Below, piece after piece: positions 35,010-46,807 of a DNA stretch of 64,000 bases. The notes under the pieces were generated by a model. It did no database searches. It saw nothing but the letters and a program-made list of their open reading frames with translations, and was not told the origin of the DNA. Every line of letters starts with the position of its first letter. The first letter of the stretch is position 1. A program made the translations under genes and the position numbers. This DNA is from Pyrus communis. Taxonomy: Eukaryota > Streptophyta > Magnoliopsida > Rosales > Rosaceae. The stretch lies in NCBI RefSeq assembly GCF_963583255.1, contig NC_084810.1, forward strand, positions 5,301,751-5,365,750. Reading direction: 5' to 3'.

Positions 35010-36363
35010 AGTCAATAGTCTATCTACTTCTTCCTGGATTTGTCTTTGTTGGGGTAGTGGAGCTCTCGGCTACCCCTAACCATGACTTGCTAGTCTAGGC
35101 TGTTCTCCCATGTGTTTGGCTCGTTTATGCCGCGGAGGCTGTGAGTGTGGTACGTTCCTAGCAGGCGAGCGAGTTCTTCGCAGGCTGTCGGTTGAACTTG
35201 AGCCGGATTGAGTGACTACTTCTCTCCATCCGTCGTTCTGCTTACTCTGATGTGAGGTGGATGATGCTCCTTACGGGCTTAGTCGCGAATGAACACTTCG
35301 CCTGGAAAGTTGCTCATGTTGACTAACGGAGTGTGACCCTAACTGTGAATGTATGCTCGTCTGTGGGCCTAGTCGATATTGTACACTTCTCCGCCCGTTA
35401 AGACGGGAGTATACGTTATCTCGGGGGCCCAATCGGGAGTGTACATTGCCCGAACACTCGGTTTATGGCTGGTCGAGTGGCTGCTTGCCGGGACGCTGCT
35501 AGAGAGGTTCTTCGCCTGCCCTTATCCTACTTTGGGACACCTCGTCTGGGGCACGTTGTATCTCGGTGTGTTACAAGAGCTGATTCACCAAGGTCGTCTG
35601 TTGTGCGAGGGCGCTCGTCAACTCTATGACTTGTCGAGACAAGTGTCGTTTTCCATTTAGGTTGGAAGAGTTTGGAAGGAATATCTCCTTGAGCAGTGGA
35701 AGTGTGGTAGACTCTGGGCACGAGATTTGAGTTGGGAAATGTTAAATCTGCAGAAAAATGTGGTGAAAATGCTTCCGGTTTGATCATCAGTTCAGAAATT
35801 TAGAGCTGGGACGACTGAACTAATCTTGGACTGATTTGGACTGCTAAAAAGGCCATGTGAGCAGGTTGGGCCACTGGAGTGGGCTGCTCAGCAGGAGCAG
35901 GCTGGGCCACGGTAATGGGCTACTCAACGGGAGCAGGTTGTGCCACGAGAGTGGGCTGCTCGGCGGGAGCAGGCTGGGCCACGGGAGTGGGCTGCTCGGT
36001 GTGTGGCGCACATGAGTGTGAGGCTTAGGCTCGGGCCCGTGCAAGCTTGGATGGCACGGCTTAGGCCATGATGGAACCTCGTAGTGGTGGTGTCACTCCA
36101 CCTATGACCACATTTAGCCTCGTAGATCATCGCGATCCCATTTCTTGAGTATTGAAATTTTCACTTGTGGAATTTTCTAAATTTCTAGCCATTATATTCC
36201 TCTTTTACGTTTTATCAAAGAATCTTTGCAAATAAAAAATTCTAATAATAAGAACGTATGAAAAATACAAGGGGACTAGAAAATAGAAAAAATAGAGAAA
36301 AAACCTTTTTACGCAAGAGTCTTCTACGAGTATGGATCTCAACTCTCAATGAAAGCACCAATT
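35010..36363 (-). other. Gypsy leader/5' gag region with 36-bp repeats
   Basis: Between the primer-binding site and gag. Positions 35875-36005 hold three to four tandem units of about 36 bp (GGGCTGCTCGGCGGGAGCAG and GCTGGGCCACGG-like on plus). In one minus-strand frame they give Pro/Ser/Trp-rich repeats. The rest shows no recognised motif. Confidence 0.5.
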
Positions 36364-36944
36364 TGTGGATACAAATTTCTTCCTCCTTGATCTTGGACAA
36401 AATTGCACCTACAAAACAAATAACACCTTAGGTCAAGGCCAAGAGCCTCACGCGCCCACGATGAATGATGGGGGGCTTTGGCTGAAAAACCTTCGATGCC
36501 AAAGTTAGAATTTAGAGAGAAAAGTGTTTGAGAGTTTTGGAGAATTTTAGCAAGAGTGTGGAACTAGGTTTTGGTGAAAATGGGAGCCAATATATAGGGC
36601 ATGACCGGTCCTCTTTGGAAGAAAGAGTGGCCGGCCCTTGGGTATTTTTTGGGGTGTAATGAGTGATTTAATTGGTGATTAATTGATTAATTAGGAATTA
36701 ATCCATTAATTAGCCAATTAACCTCCACTTAAATGGAATGTTATGTAGGTTATACAATAATTACCTAAGATGAGGATGGATGAGAATATCCTTGAATTGG
36801 TTACCTATTTTGGACACTTTTGACTTAATTGACGGATGATTGTCCACTGCTCGCGCGTAGGAATCCCGGTATGCCTCAAGGGTATTTTTGTCCTCTTATA
36901 CCCAAAAATCCACGTGTCGCCTTGTGATTATTTTTGGCTCCACA
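36364..36944 (-). repeat. 5' LTR of the Gypsy-like element
   Basis: 581 bp, TGTGGATAC to GGCTCCACA on plus. It is followed by ACAAT at 36945, the probable remaining half of the target-site duplication. The flanking sequence equals 61262 onward in the paralogous segment. Confidence 0.9.
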
Positions 36945-38100
36945 ACAATCACATAGAGGATTATGAATTAAATAGGAGTAATATAACAGACAATCACATA
37001 TAGGTTACGAATATAACATGTAAGCACAGAGCAAATTCTAGCGTTATTGAGGCAACAAACGAATTAAACAAAAAGTCCCTTAAAAGGTAACGTAATTACT
37101 TGCTAACCAAGTTTTAACGCCGCAGTTCCTATTGGGGAAGGAACCCTAAAGTAGTTCCCATGATTCGTCGGAGAACAACCAAGAACTCAAATTTCTGACC
37201 CAGTTAGAAGAAGAAGAAGACGACATGATCGTCAGATTATTACTGGAGGATATTTGCTGCCATACTCTCAAATTCTTGCCAATTACACATCCCATGGTGA
37301 TAAATTATTCGGAAGATAGCACCTTCTGCTTCCTTCACAAACCTAAAGCTTGATGACCGGTTGCTGCTTCTCCGTGAAAGCTCCAAAACCATGTACAACT
37401 TGCGCCACCTCATCAATTTTCCATGCATACGAAAACTCTACATTCTTTTGCTCCAACGCTAACAGTTTGACTTGCATAAATTCTTGGTTGCTTAGCGCAT
37501 GCACATCCAATATAGTTGCGGTAGAGATCAGGATTTCTTACACAGAAAACCCGATTGAATTTCCTCAAATTTTGTATGTCAGCACTTCCTTCCTCGTACT
37601 AAACCGGGGGAACTTACGGCTGCATTTTCATCCGGCTTAATGTGTTTGGATCAAGGTTTGTAAAGAAGATGGCATTAGTTTTAAGGAGAAGCTTTTCTAC
37701 ATCTTCCGTGTGCTTGAAGATTTGTTCATAGCGGGTGAAATATTGAACAAGAAAAGGGAAGTCGCTTAACGGTGAAATCAAATACACTCACGAGTTAAAG
37801 TTTGAATGTTTGGTGCATAATTTTAACGGCGATATCGAGTATAGCTTTGTGGTTGATTGCCCGAACCTTAAAACCTCGAGCCCTGCGATGATTTCTTGGC
37901 CAAGTATAAAATCTTTGTGGATATGAAGGTCCTTGATTATGCAAAGATTTGTATCGGAAACCCTTCAGCATATTAGGGTGAACTTGAGCTTTATTTCGAG
38001 ATAAACCACTCAAATCGTGCATTTGAGCTTTACATTAACGGTATATTCATATTCATATCAGTTAATTGGGTTACGAAAAGACTCTCTTGCAAGCTAACTT
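36945..38100. repeat. Segmental duplication copy A (F-box part)
   Basis: Matches 61262-62520 over about 1.1 kb, starting ACAATCACATAGAGGATTA and including GTCCCTTAAAAGGTAA, TGCTAACCAAGTTTTAA, CAGTTCCTATTG and the F-box/LRR pseudogene. Confidence 0.85.
37200..38060 (+). pseudogene. F-box/LRR (FBD-type) pseudogene, copy A
   Basis: Plus-strand fragments resemble plant F-box/LRR-FBD proteins: KLDDRLLLRESSK, FPCIRKL, NSWLLSACTS, LYVSTSFLVLNL-like, GNLRLHFHP, then LFHLLP-like, FNGDIE, SPNLKTS and FLAKYK pieces in different frames. Many stops and shifts are present. Relative to copy B (61505-63050) it lacks about 40 bp around 37415. The opposite-strand open frames are shadows of it. Confidence 0.6.
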
Positions 38101-38236
38101 GTGAATAAACTTTTTAGACCATGAATTTAGACGATTGTGTAGATTCATTCTTGCCTGAATATGAGGTCCAAGTTACCAAAATTTAGTCATAATTATGTTC
38201 TGCTTACTATTTATTTAATTACTACATGCATTGTTT

Positions 38237-38711
38237 CAGGGGCGGAGCCACATATGTATATTTTGTCTGCTAGGTTTGGCAATAAACAACTTTTTGTTTT
38301 GTTTTTTAAACTAAACCTTACAATTAGCCTTTTGTTTCACCATATAAAAGCTAATTCCTTTTTTAGTCTCTTCATATAAGACAAGTTCTATACAAGTTAA
38401 AGTAAAGTTCAATTAATTATGTTGAAATTAATATCTCAAGGTAATAGTTTTAAGTTATGATCTTACATTTTTGTTCAAATCTTTCTTTTTTATTAAAGCT
38501 CATAAAAAAGTTTTATCCTTATGATATAATCATTAATACATTTTGTAAAATTTTTGAAGCCTCATCACTCTTGTTTCATAATTTTCCATAAAAAAAAAAA
38601 ACAAAAAAAAACCTTAAAATTTTCTCCAATTAATTATATGCTATATTTGGTCTAGTTTCCTTTATATGTCTAAAAGGCCCCTCTTGAGAAGGGTTAGTGA
38701 CTCCGCCGTTG
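38237..38711. mobile_element. Non-autonomous hAT-like element
   Basis: 475 bp starting CAGGGGCGGAGCCA and ending TGACTCCGCCGTTG, imperfect terminal inverted repeats. It is flanked by a perfect 8-bp duplication CATTGTTT (38229-38236 and 38712-38719), the size expected of hAT. No transposase. Confidence 0.85.
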
Positions 38712-38839
38712 CATTGTTTAGTAAATGAGCGAGCATTGATGCAACAGAAAAGTTGCTCCTTTACGTTCCGCTTACTTTTGAATGTTTTGCATGGCTCACA
38801 TGGTTTGGATTTTCTTTTACGTTGGTGTTAGTAAACTTA

Positions 38840-39818
38840 GGGAGCGTTTGTTGCGCTGGACTATCTCGGACTGGATTAGCTTCAAGGACTAAGTTGGATT
38901 GGCTTATACTAGACTAAACTGGACTAACTTAGTGAAGCGTTTGGTGCAGTATTGGACTAAGAAGCTGGATAATAAAAAATTCTAATATTATATTATTTAA
39001 TTTATAAATTATTAATATTTTATTATGATCTTATCTTTTTCTTCATCTTTTCCTACCATTTCCATCCCACTCTTTTCCTCTTCTCTCATCATCCCACCCT
39101 CTCCCTCTTTTTTTCCTCTTAGACCTCTCAATTCATGTCTCTTTCTCATTCCTGGTCAAACTCCTTATTGATTTCAGTCTCTATTTCTCTGTCCTCCCTC
39201 CCTCTCTAGCTATGCGTTGTTCGAATGGATCCTCACGGCTCCAATTTTCCCGACGAGTTGCAGGTTTCCTGATGTGTTTTCCGGCCAACCCTCGTTAAAT
39301 TGGATGAAGTTAGCACCGCCAAAAAATTCATCACCATCCCTAGACCGAGATCTTAGCTTTGAATGCTCGAATCTGTCATGGATTTGAAGAAGCCCAAACA
39401 TGCCGAGACTTCCAGGCTATTTTCCGACCACATTCGACCACATTTTGGCCTCAATTCAGGTCAAATCGTAATCTTGTCACTCTCAGCTTCAATTTGGTAT
39501 ATTTTATATGAAAGTTGGTTGTGAAATGGATCTGAAAGAGAGTCGGAAAGTTAATGATTGATCTAGGTGACCGGAGATGACGAGAAGTCTGTCGGGAATG
39601 GTCATTGAGCATGACGAGGACAAGAAAGAGAGGATAGTCTTAGCTAGTCCCATGGTTATTGGGAGGTCTCACTAAGACCTCTTAGTGAAGGGTTTTGTCC
39701 ATGCTAGTCCCCTTTAGTCCCATTAATGTTAGTCCTAGCATGGAACAAACACAGTATTGGACTAATAGCTAGTCCAGTCCAGTCCAGTCCAACTTAGCGA
39801 GGGCAAACAAACGCCCCC
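38840..39818. mobile_element. Non-autonomous PIF/Harbinger-like element
   Basis: 979 bp beginning GGGAGCGTTTGTTGC and ending GGGCAAACAAACGCCCCC, with a TTA flank on both sides (38837-38839, 39819-39821), typical of Harbinger/Tourist elements. Subterminal AGTCCAGTCC / GGACTGGA repeats fold inward. No transposase is seen. Confidence 0.82.
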
Positions 39819-39950
39819 TTAAGAAAGAAACCCACATGAATGAAGACACGTCATCATTAATATATAGCAGAAAGTCAATTTTAACGTGTAGTTATGAGTT
39901 ATGATGGTAAAACTGTTTAACAAAACTGTTTAATCATCAGTGCACATGCC

Positions 39951-39960
39951 TATATATAAA
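39951..39960 (+). promoter_or_regulatory. TATA box of prolamin-like copy 3
   Basis: TATATATAAA, 80 bases before the copy 3 ATG; same position as in copy 2. Confidence 0.5.
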
Positions 39961-40039
39961 CATTTTCTTGTTAATTATTCTCCGATTCCCCTAAATATTA
40001 TTTTCCATCAAAAGAAAAATTAAGAAAATCCTAAACACA

Positions 40040-40364
40040 ATGGCAAGTTTGAATATTTATCAAATTATATTACAATTTGGTTCTTCGTGACTGCAGCAGT
40101 AATCATGGTACTGCCAGTACTTGCAATCCTATCACCTTCGCCATCTAACGATAACCAATCAGAGGCATGTAAAAGAAATATTACAGTTGATCAGTGTAAA
40201 AACGAAATCTTTAGCTCTACAATTTAACTAGAGGTAAAAAAGTTCTCAGCAGATTGTTGCCATCAACTTCTAACATCGGGTGAATCTGGCCACAAATTAC
40301 TGGACAAGGATATATAAAAAGGATTTGGGACGGCTGTTTCACTTGGTCTACGACTATACATTGA
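40040..40364 (+). pseudogene. Prolamin-like small secreted protein, copy 3, degenerate
   Basis: Close relative of copy 2. A one-base loss in the signal-peptide region brings a TGA after about 16 codons, an in-frame TAA lies near 40226, and another change occurs near 40315. The mature part is still readable: EACKRNITVDQCKNEIFSST, FSADCCHQLL and RIWDGCFTW. There is no LTR at the position where copy 2 is interrupted. The six-Cys family pattern is better kept here than in copy 2. Confidence 0.75.
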
Positions 40365-41095
40365 TGAATATTGTCGACTTCTAATTCAATAATATGCAAA
40401 TTTATTTTTTTTAAAAAAAGCCTAGGGTTTGACATGGATCTTGGGATTTGAAGGAATTGATTTCTAATATATCTTAGTGTTTACCTAAATTTGATGTACA
40501 AATTTAGTATAATTTGATTCTTGAGTGCATTGCGTTTACTAAAACATGGATTCAAAACTTAAATATGGATATTAGAATCACTTCAGTTCTTAACTTTACT
40601 ATGTGTTTACCTAATACATATTAAACTAGAAATAGTGTGAGTTTTCCTTATCAAGATTTGTAATCCAATACCTGAAATTAAAGAAAGATCAACTGAGGGA
40701 CTCGTTCATCGGTTTCCTTTCCTTATTTCTTGTATTTCTTAAGTTCTTTGATTCCTACTTCCCTATTCCTATTAAGTAACATGCCATAATATTAATTTGG
40801 ATTGAGGAAGTTCTGAATATGAGTATTCAGGAATATGAGAGAGAAAGAATAGGTATGAGATACGCTCAACTCAATCGAATCTTAATTCTTATTTTATAAT
40901 GTAATGGATTGCCAAATGTAATGTGAGACTCATATACTTTTTAATTCCATATGAATTAAAAGTAGAATTTGGAATAAGATTTTATCACTAAATGGTCCCT
41001 TACGTTTCTACTTTCTAGAAGTCCATATTTTCATCCTTAATTGATCAATGTCATCCTCCGCCGATTTCCTCCTCCACCTTAGCCCAATGACATAT
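40365..41095. other. 3' flank of prolamin-like copy 3
   Basis: Non-coding. It aligns with 28007-28850 (the extra 130 bp there is absent here). It ends at about 41095 where MULE-related repeats begin. Confidence 0.7.
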
Positions 41096-41099
41096 AGCT

Positions 41100-41430
41100 T
41101 GTGTGCTTAGTGATGCTGCATATAGTCTGTGTACTGATGTTGCACTTTGTGAATTAATTCTGGTTCTACTTTCTGTTTGTAAATTGATTCTGCACATAAA
41201 TATGTTGCAGAAAAAGAAAATGGAATATGCATCAAGCTTGAGTTAAAACAATTATGCATCTACATTGTGCGTTAACAACCATTTCTACATCTACTTGTAC
41301 ACTAAGTGATGCTGCATCTACTTGTTTGCTAAGTGATGTTGCATATAGCTTGCGCGCTGAGTGATGCTGCATATAGGTTGCGTCCTAAGTGATGCTGCAT
41401 ATAGCTTGTGTGCTAAGCATCTGCCATTTG
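41100..41430 (+). repeat. 28-bp tandem repeats at MULE left end
   Basis: Several units of TGATGCTGCATATAGCTTGT-type sequence with a 28-bp period, best at 41335-41425. The core is the same GATGYTGCA as in the other spacers of the element, with different filler. Confidence 0.75.
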
Positions 41431-41507
41431 CATCTGGTTTGTCATTTATTTGACTTCTTATTATTTAATAATTTATTATACTCATGATCGTTTTTTTTTT
41501 TTTAATG

Positions 41508-44500
41508 AAGGTGACTACAAAAGTAAAACATTTTGCAATAAAAAAGAAATCACCTCCAAAATCTCCTGCTGTAAAGCATCGGGCAACAGATAACAACTAT
41601 GCTCAAATAAGACTCAATCTCTTGGTCTTTGCAGAACTAATACAAGAGCTCAAGCCAAAACTTGAAGAAAAAACCAGAAGTCTTGACATTCATATATAAG
41701 TTACTTTTTGGCAAACTAGTGAAATCTTACATAAAAGGTGAATTACAAATGAAGAAATCGGGCTGGGATGTCATACATATAGTAAATTGGTATGACACTG
41801 AAAAGGGAATGTTCAAATTCAAAAATGGATATTGCAAAGTAAATGCTGATGATGTCTAACGCATATTTGGGATCCCAAACCGAGGCAGAGAAGCCCATAA
41901 GTCAACAAGAGACTCAATAATCCGAAATCCAAAAGAAAACAGATTCGTTGATAAATACTTCTCAGACATGACAAGAATTGGTAGAAGAGAAATTGCACAA
42001 GTAATTCAAGTTGCATTTGATGCTGGGACAACAGAAGAGGATCAAGATGCAACCTGTCTTATAATTCTGTATTTGCTCAACACAAATCTGCTTGGGAGCT
42101 AAGTGGGGAAACTTTCTTGGAGTTTGGTCAAGAATTGCAACTTCATCGATAACATAAATCAGTACAACTAGGCCAAGGAAACAACAAGATACTTGATGGA
42201 ATCAATCGATAGAACACATAAGAGAAAAAGAGACAAACAATCAACCGTCAGTGGCAATGTTGTACTTTTACTGGTAAGCAAACAAAATCTATAAAGAAGC
42301 AAATGAAAATTTGGAGGTAAAACTGATACTGCATATACTTTTATGTAAAACATGATTCTACATGTATTTTGTGTGAAAAAAATATTATGCATGTGTCTGT
42401 TGTGTGTTGTTTTCAAACAAAATATCAAAAAACAAAACTCTTTAACTTTTCACAAATGGACAATGCAAAACAAATTGAGGAGTTAGTTGAACAACACCCA
42501 AAAGATGATGATGACGATTTTGGCGATCCTCCACCTACATCAAAAAAGAGGAAATTGGAAAAGCAAGTAACTAAGAAGGGACCAAAAGTCAAAAAAGCTA
42601 AAGCGTAAAAAAAATTAGTGCTTCAACATGAAAAAAATTAGTGCTTCAACATGAAGGTCCTGAAGAAGTTGAAGCGGTAGTGCGACCTGAGCAAGTAGCC
42701 AATAATGATGAAGCCATAGTGGCACCTAAACTTCTAAAAGGTGATGCTGATGATGAGATGATTGACGTTCAACGACAAGAAGATGATGATGATGAAAGAA
42801 CTGTGTCAGATGTGCCGGAAAAAGGCAATGATCGAACAGATGATGAAGAATTTCAAATGACACTGTCTGCGTAGATGATCAAAACAAAGAGCCAAGATAA
42901 GCTAAAAAGTCAAGACGATGACCCATTAGACAAAATGGTAAATCCAAACAAGCTAATTCTACTTAAAATTTATGTTTATATTTTATATAAAATCATGAGT
43001 TTGTTATTAAAAAATAAAATGCCATCAACTGAATTATTCTGGTATAACTGATTCTGCATACTAATTCTGGTAACTGATGTTGCATACCAAGTCTAGTATA
43101 ACTGATTCTGCATACTAGTTCTGGTAACTGATGTTGCATACCAAGTCTGATATAACTGATGTGGATACTAATTCTTGTATAAATAATAATGCATGCTAAA
43201 AACTTATACTAAGTCTGGTATAACTGATGCTGCATACTAAGTCGATTATAACTAATGCTGCATACTAAGTCGGGTATAACTGATGTTCCATACTAACTCT
43301 GGTAAAACTAATGCTGCATACTAATTCTAGTATAACTGATGTTGCATACTAATTCTGGTATAACTGATGCTGCATACTAATTCGAGTATAAGTAATAATG
43401 CATGCTAAAAACTTATATACGTCTAGTATAACTGTTGCTACATACTAATTCTGATATAACTGATGTTGCATACTAATTCTGGTATAACCGATACTGCATA
43501 CTAATTCTTGTATAAGTAATAATGTATGCTAAAAATTTATATAAGTCTGGTATAACTGATGTTGCATACTAAGTTTTTAGCTTTGTGATTATAATCCATA
43601 ACTGATGCTACATAATTATTCTGTTATAAAACTGAAACTTTGTCATTATAATCAATAAATGATGTTGCATACTAAATCTTTGTATAAGTAATAATTCATA
43701 ACTGAAGCTTTGTCATTATAATTCATAACTAATGTTGCATACTAAATCTTTGTCATTTAATTCTTGATTTTGAATATAATCAGGACGAAGAGGGTGGAGA
43801 ACAAAATGAAAATAAAGATCACTTTGACACACCAGTTGATAGTTAGAATATCTTTGGCACCCAAATTCCAAATGAGCAAGTTGAAGATGACCAAAATATT
43901 GCATATGATTATGCCTATCAAAGTGTTGAAAATGAATAAAGAAATGCGGACATCACAGACATGGATGCGACTGAAATTGATAAGGTGATCAATAATGTGG
44001 TTAATTTTCAAGTAGAAGAGACAGTACAAAAAGAGGTTTTATGTACTTCAATTGAAGAATCAATTCCTCAAGTGCAAGAAGTGGCAGTACAAAAAAAGCC
44101 TCCAAGTACTTCAATGCAAGAATCAGTTCCTACAGTGCAAGAAAAGGCAGTGAAAATAGTGGGTCCAAGCACCTTAGTCCCTCCACTGCCAGTTAAAGCT
44201 AACGAACAAGAAGGAAATGCAACATTTATTCCTCAACTGCTAGTTTACCCCGAAAAGTCAACAATCAAGACAAGGAAGCAACAAACATTTTATGAATGGC
44301 TTTTTGCTCCATTTACGGGTGAAGAAAAATGGTAATGTGAAAATTCAGAAGAGGAGTTAACACAAAAATAGCTCTCTCAAAGCCAAACAGATGCTGGAAA
44401 AGGAAGGTGAAACTTCGGCTTCAAATGTTGAATAATGCTATCAACACATGCCACTTCAAGAATTATGTTATTCAGAAAATAGTTGAGGAGAATGATGCTT

Positions 44501-46807
44501 TGCAAAACGATAATAAGAACATGCAAAAAGAAAATAAGAAGTTGGAAAAAGAGAAGAAAAAAATTGGAAAAACAAAAAACTGAACTCGAGAAAAAGAACA
44601 CTGCATTAGAGCAACAAAAGAAAAAATGGGAAGAAGAAAAAAATGAGTTGCTAGAAAAGAACAAGGGACTGCTGAAGAAGAAGAATGACCTGAATGGCAG
44701 CAAGAAATATTCTACAAGAAGTAGTGTGAGCTAAATGCATTAAACAAGGAAAAAATGGAAAAAATAAGAGAGAAATTTCAAATTCTAAAAGCTGAGAAGA
44801 TTTCTCTTGAAGAATTGTTGAAGAAGCAACAAAAATAAAATTTCTGAGCTAAACAAGATATTGGGTTTCATCAATGAGGTTGAACCAAAAAAAGAAGAGA
44901 AAACTTAGAAACTTGTTCATCAAGATTCTACTTCTGATTATGCAACTGAAAGCGAATCTATTAAAACTAGGGACAAAATCGTAATCACCTCTGATCAAAA
45001 GGCAGATATCCGGTAAAAACAAATTCTGCAAACTCCAAAAGAAATATCAACAAAATCTCAAACACCTGTTCAACCTCAAACTTGAACAATGATTAGGCGC
45101 ATCAAGAAAAAAAAAAAAAAGATGCAATTCTATTACACTATCATGGAGAAAACAAGATAATCAAATGAGTGGAAAGGTCATCCAGCATACATTCACATAC
45201 CCCCAATAGACAAGAAAAACATTAACCTTTCTTTGGGAAAAAGCACCATTGTAAGAAAAACTTACAATTAAATCTATAATTTCTGTTATACTTCAAAATA
45301 TTGGTTTTGCATTAACATATTTCTATGTTTATTGTATTTCAGGGACATATATTGGTTATCAACTACAAATGAGTTCAACTGTTATGATAATTTTGTGATG
45401 AAAGATGATATGGATTGATTCCTGGGAGATGAGAGAGTTATAAATACTGTGATTGATGCACACAACTACATTCTCAAGGACCAAGAAAGCAATTTAGATC
45501 ATCAAAACTTTTACTTATCGGCCAATCTCTTTGTAAGTTATAAATATTGAATTTAGACAAAATATATTCAATGTCATTGAAACTGCATATTTATGTTGCA
45601 TACTACTGTTTCATACACATGTCCACACTGATGATTCATACTAATGTTGCATACTGATTGTCCATATACTAATTATGTTTTGAATAAACAGATAAACTTC
45701 ACCAACTATGAAAATGACGAATCCAAAATGAAAGAATTAAGGCACGATTAAACAAAGATATGGGAGTTGCACAAAAAATCATTATACATTTTCTAAATCA
45801 TGAACACTACACATTGCTTGTGTTCGACACAGAGGAGAGACATTTCAATTTTTACAAATCTAATAGAAAAAACCTCCAAGAAGGTGAAACAAACATCCAT
45901 AATGACAATGCATATAAAGTTGTAAGTCTAAATTCATTATCGCTTATATTTTCAGTGACTTTCTAATACATTTTTCAAAATACACTTAATTTGTATATAT
46001 GTCAAAATGGTTGAAGAATGACACAACAACAGAGACAGATTATTCCATTTGCCATTAAATGAAGGAAAAGTTCAACAAATGACTACATCCAAATGAGTCC
46101 TACAAATGCAACTTTTGAGATGGATGAAGATAAACAATGTTCTATTCAGCTTGGATCGTAAGTATAATTGTGTATTTTGATTATTTTAATTGAATTGCTA
46201 TTCTTGTTACATATTTAAAGTTAAACTAATTTTTTCAATGAATAAGATAGTAAAATGATGTTGCATAGTAAGTCCGGTATAGCTAATGCTGCATACTAAT
46301 TCTGATATAATTGATGCTACATACTAAGTCTGGTATAACTGATACTTAGCGATAAATGTTCAGTGATAAAATGATTCTACACCAATCACTACATTCCATA
46401 TAAAATAATAATTATGCATATTGAATGAGTCTACTATAACTAATGTTGCATACTGAAAATATATTCTTCCATAACTCAGGTTGTATAATTAGTCTGCTTT
46501 AACTTCTTCCATAACTGATGTTGCATCAGTCTGCTTTAATTGATGTTGCATCAGTATGCTTTAACTGATGCTGCATGCTAATTGTGCAAACTTATTTTAC
46601 AGAGATGATTATGGTGCATGTGTGTTGTACTACATTCGAAATATAGCAAAAGGCGGAAAGATCAAAAAGTGCTTAACCAAACAGGAAGTCAACTATGTGC
46701 GCCGTGATATAGCATTTGAAATAATGCATCATAAATTGAGCTGGAGCATGAAGTTTGAGGAGCAAAAACAAGTAACTGAAGTAAAAGACAAACAAAAACC
46801 ATCTTAA
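41508..46807 (+). pseudogene. Ulp1-like (C48) protease gene of the MULE, degraded
   Basis: Exon-like blocks on plus. 41508-42255 holds an N-terminal domain (SGWDVIHIVNWYDTEKGMF, IFGIPNRGREA, DQDATCLIILYLLNTNLL). Acidic/basic linkers lie at 42454-42940 and 43782-44340, and long Lys/Glu coiled coil at 44400-44850. The protease part follows: FLNHEHYTLLVFDTEERHF at about 45790-45850 and DDYGACVLYYIRNIAKGG at 46604-46660. Introns with clear GTAAG...CAG borders separate them and contain the repeats. In-frame stops are frequent. Where Ulp1 enzymes have D-C-G, the sequence reads D-Y-G, and the Asp after the His block reads Lys, so the catalytic residues appear lost. The family cleaves SUMO-like proteins; activity here is unlikely. 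Confidence 0.68.
43030..43760 (+). repeat. 28-bp tandem repeat array in a MULE intron
   Basis: About two dozen imperfect copies of a 28-bp unit, TGATGYTGCATACTAATTCT plus GGTATAAC. A higher-order variant containing AATAATGCATGCTAAAAA recurs about three times (43185, 43395, 43520). It lies between exon-like blocks of the Ulp1 gene. Confidence 0.88.

Larger units (their letters stand above)
28978..36944 (-). mobile_element. Ty3/Gypsy-like element lacking a recognisable reverse transcriptase
   Basis: The right LTR 36364-36944 (581 bp, TGTGGA...TCCACA) is the 5' LTR, because TTGGTGCTTTCATTGAGAG, a plant primer-binding-like site, follows it on the minus strand. The left LTR 28978-29475 matches it but lacks the outer part (about 110 bp). 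The minus strand holds gag (about 35003-34311) then integrase (about 33850-32850). Only about 450 bp lies between them, with no protease, reverse transcriptase or RNase H motif. A plus-strand ORF lies between integrase and the 3' LTR. Several stops and frameshifts show it is decayed. It is a plant retroelement remnant. Confidence 0.88.

Noticed and set aside
37240..38022. Minus-strand ORFs across the F-box/LRR relic
   Set aside because: They are shadows; the recognisable F-box/LRR motifs read on plus and align with copy B.
43030..43760. CRISPR-like regular repeat array
   Set aside because: Units are contiguous without unique spacers, the context is a plant transposon intron, and no cas-like gene is present.
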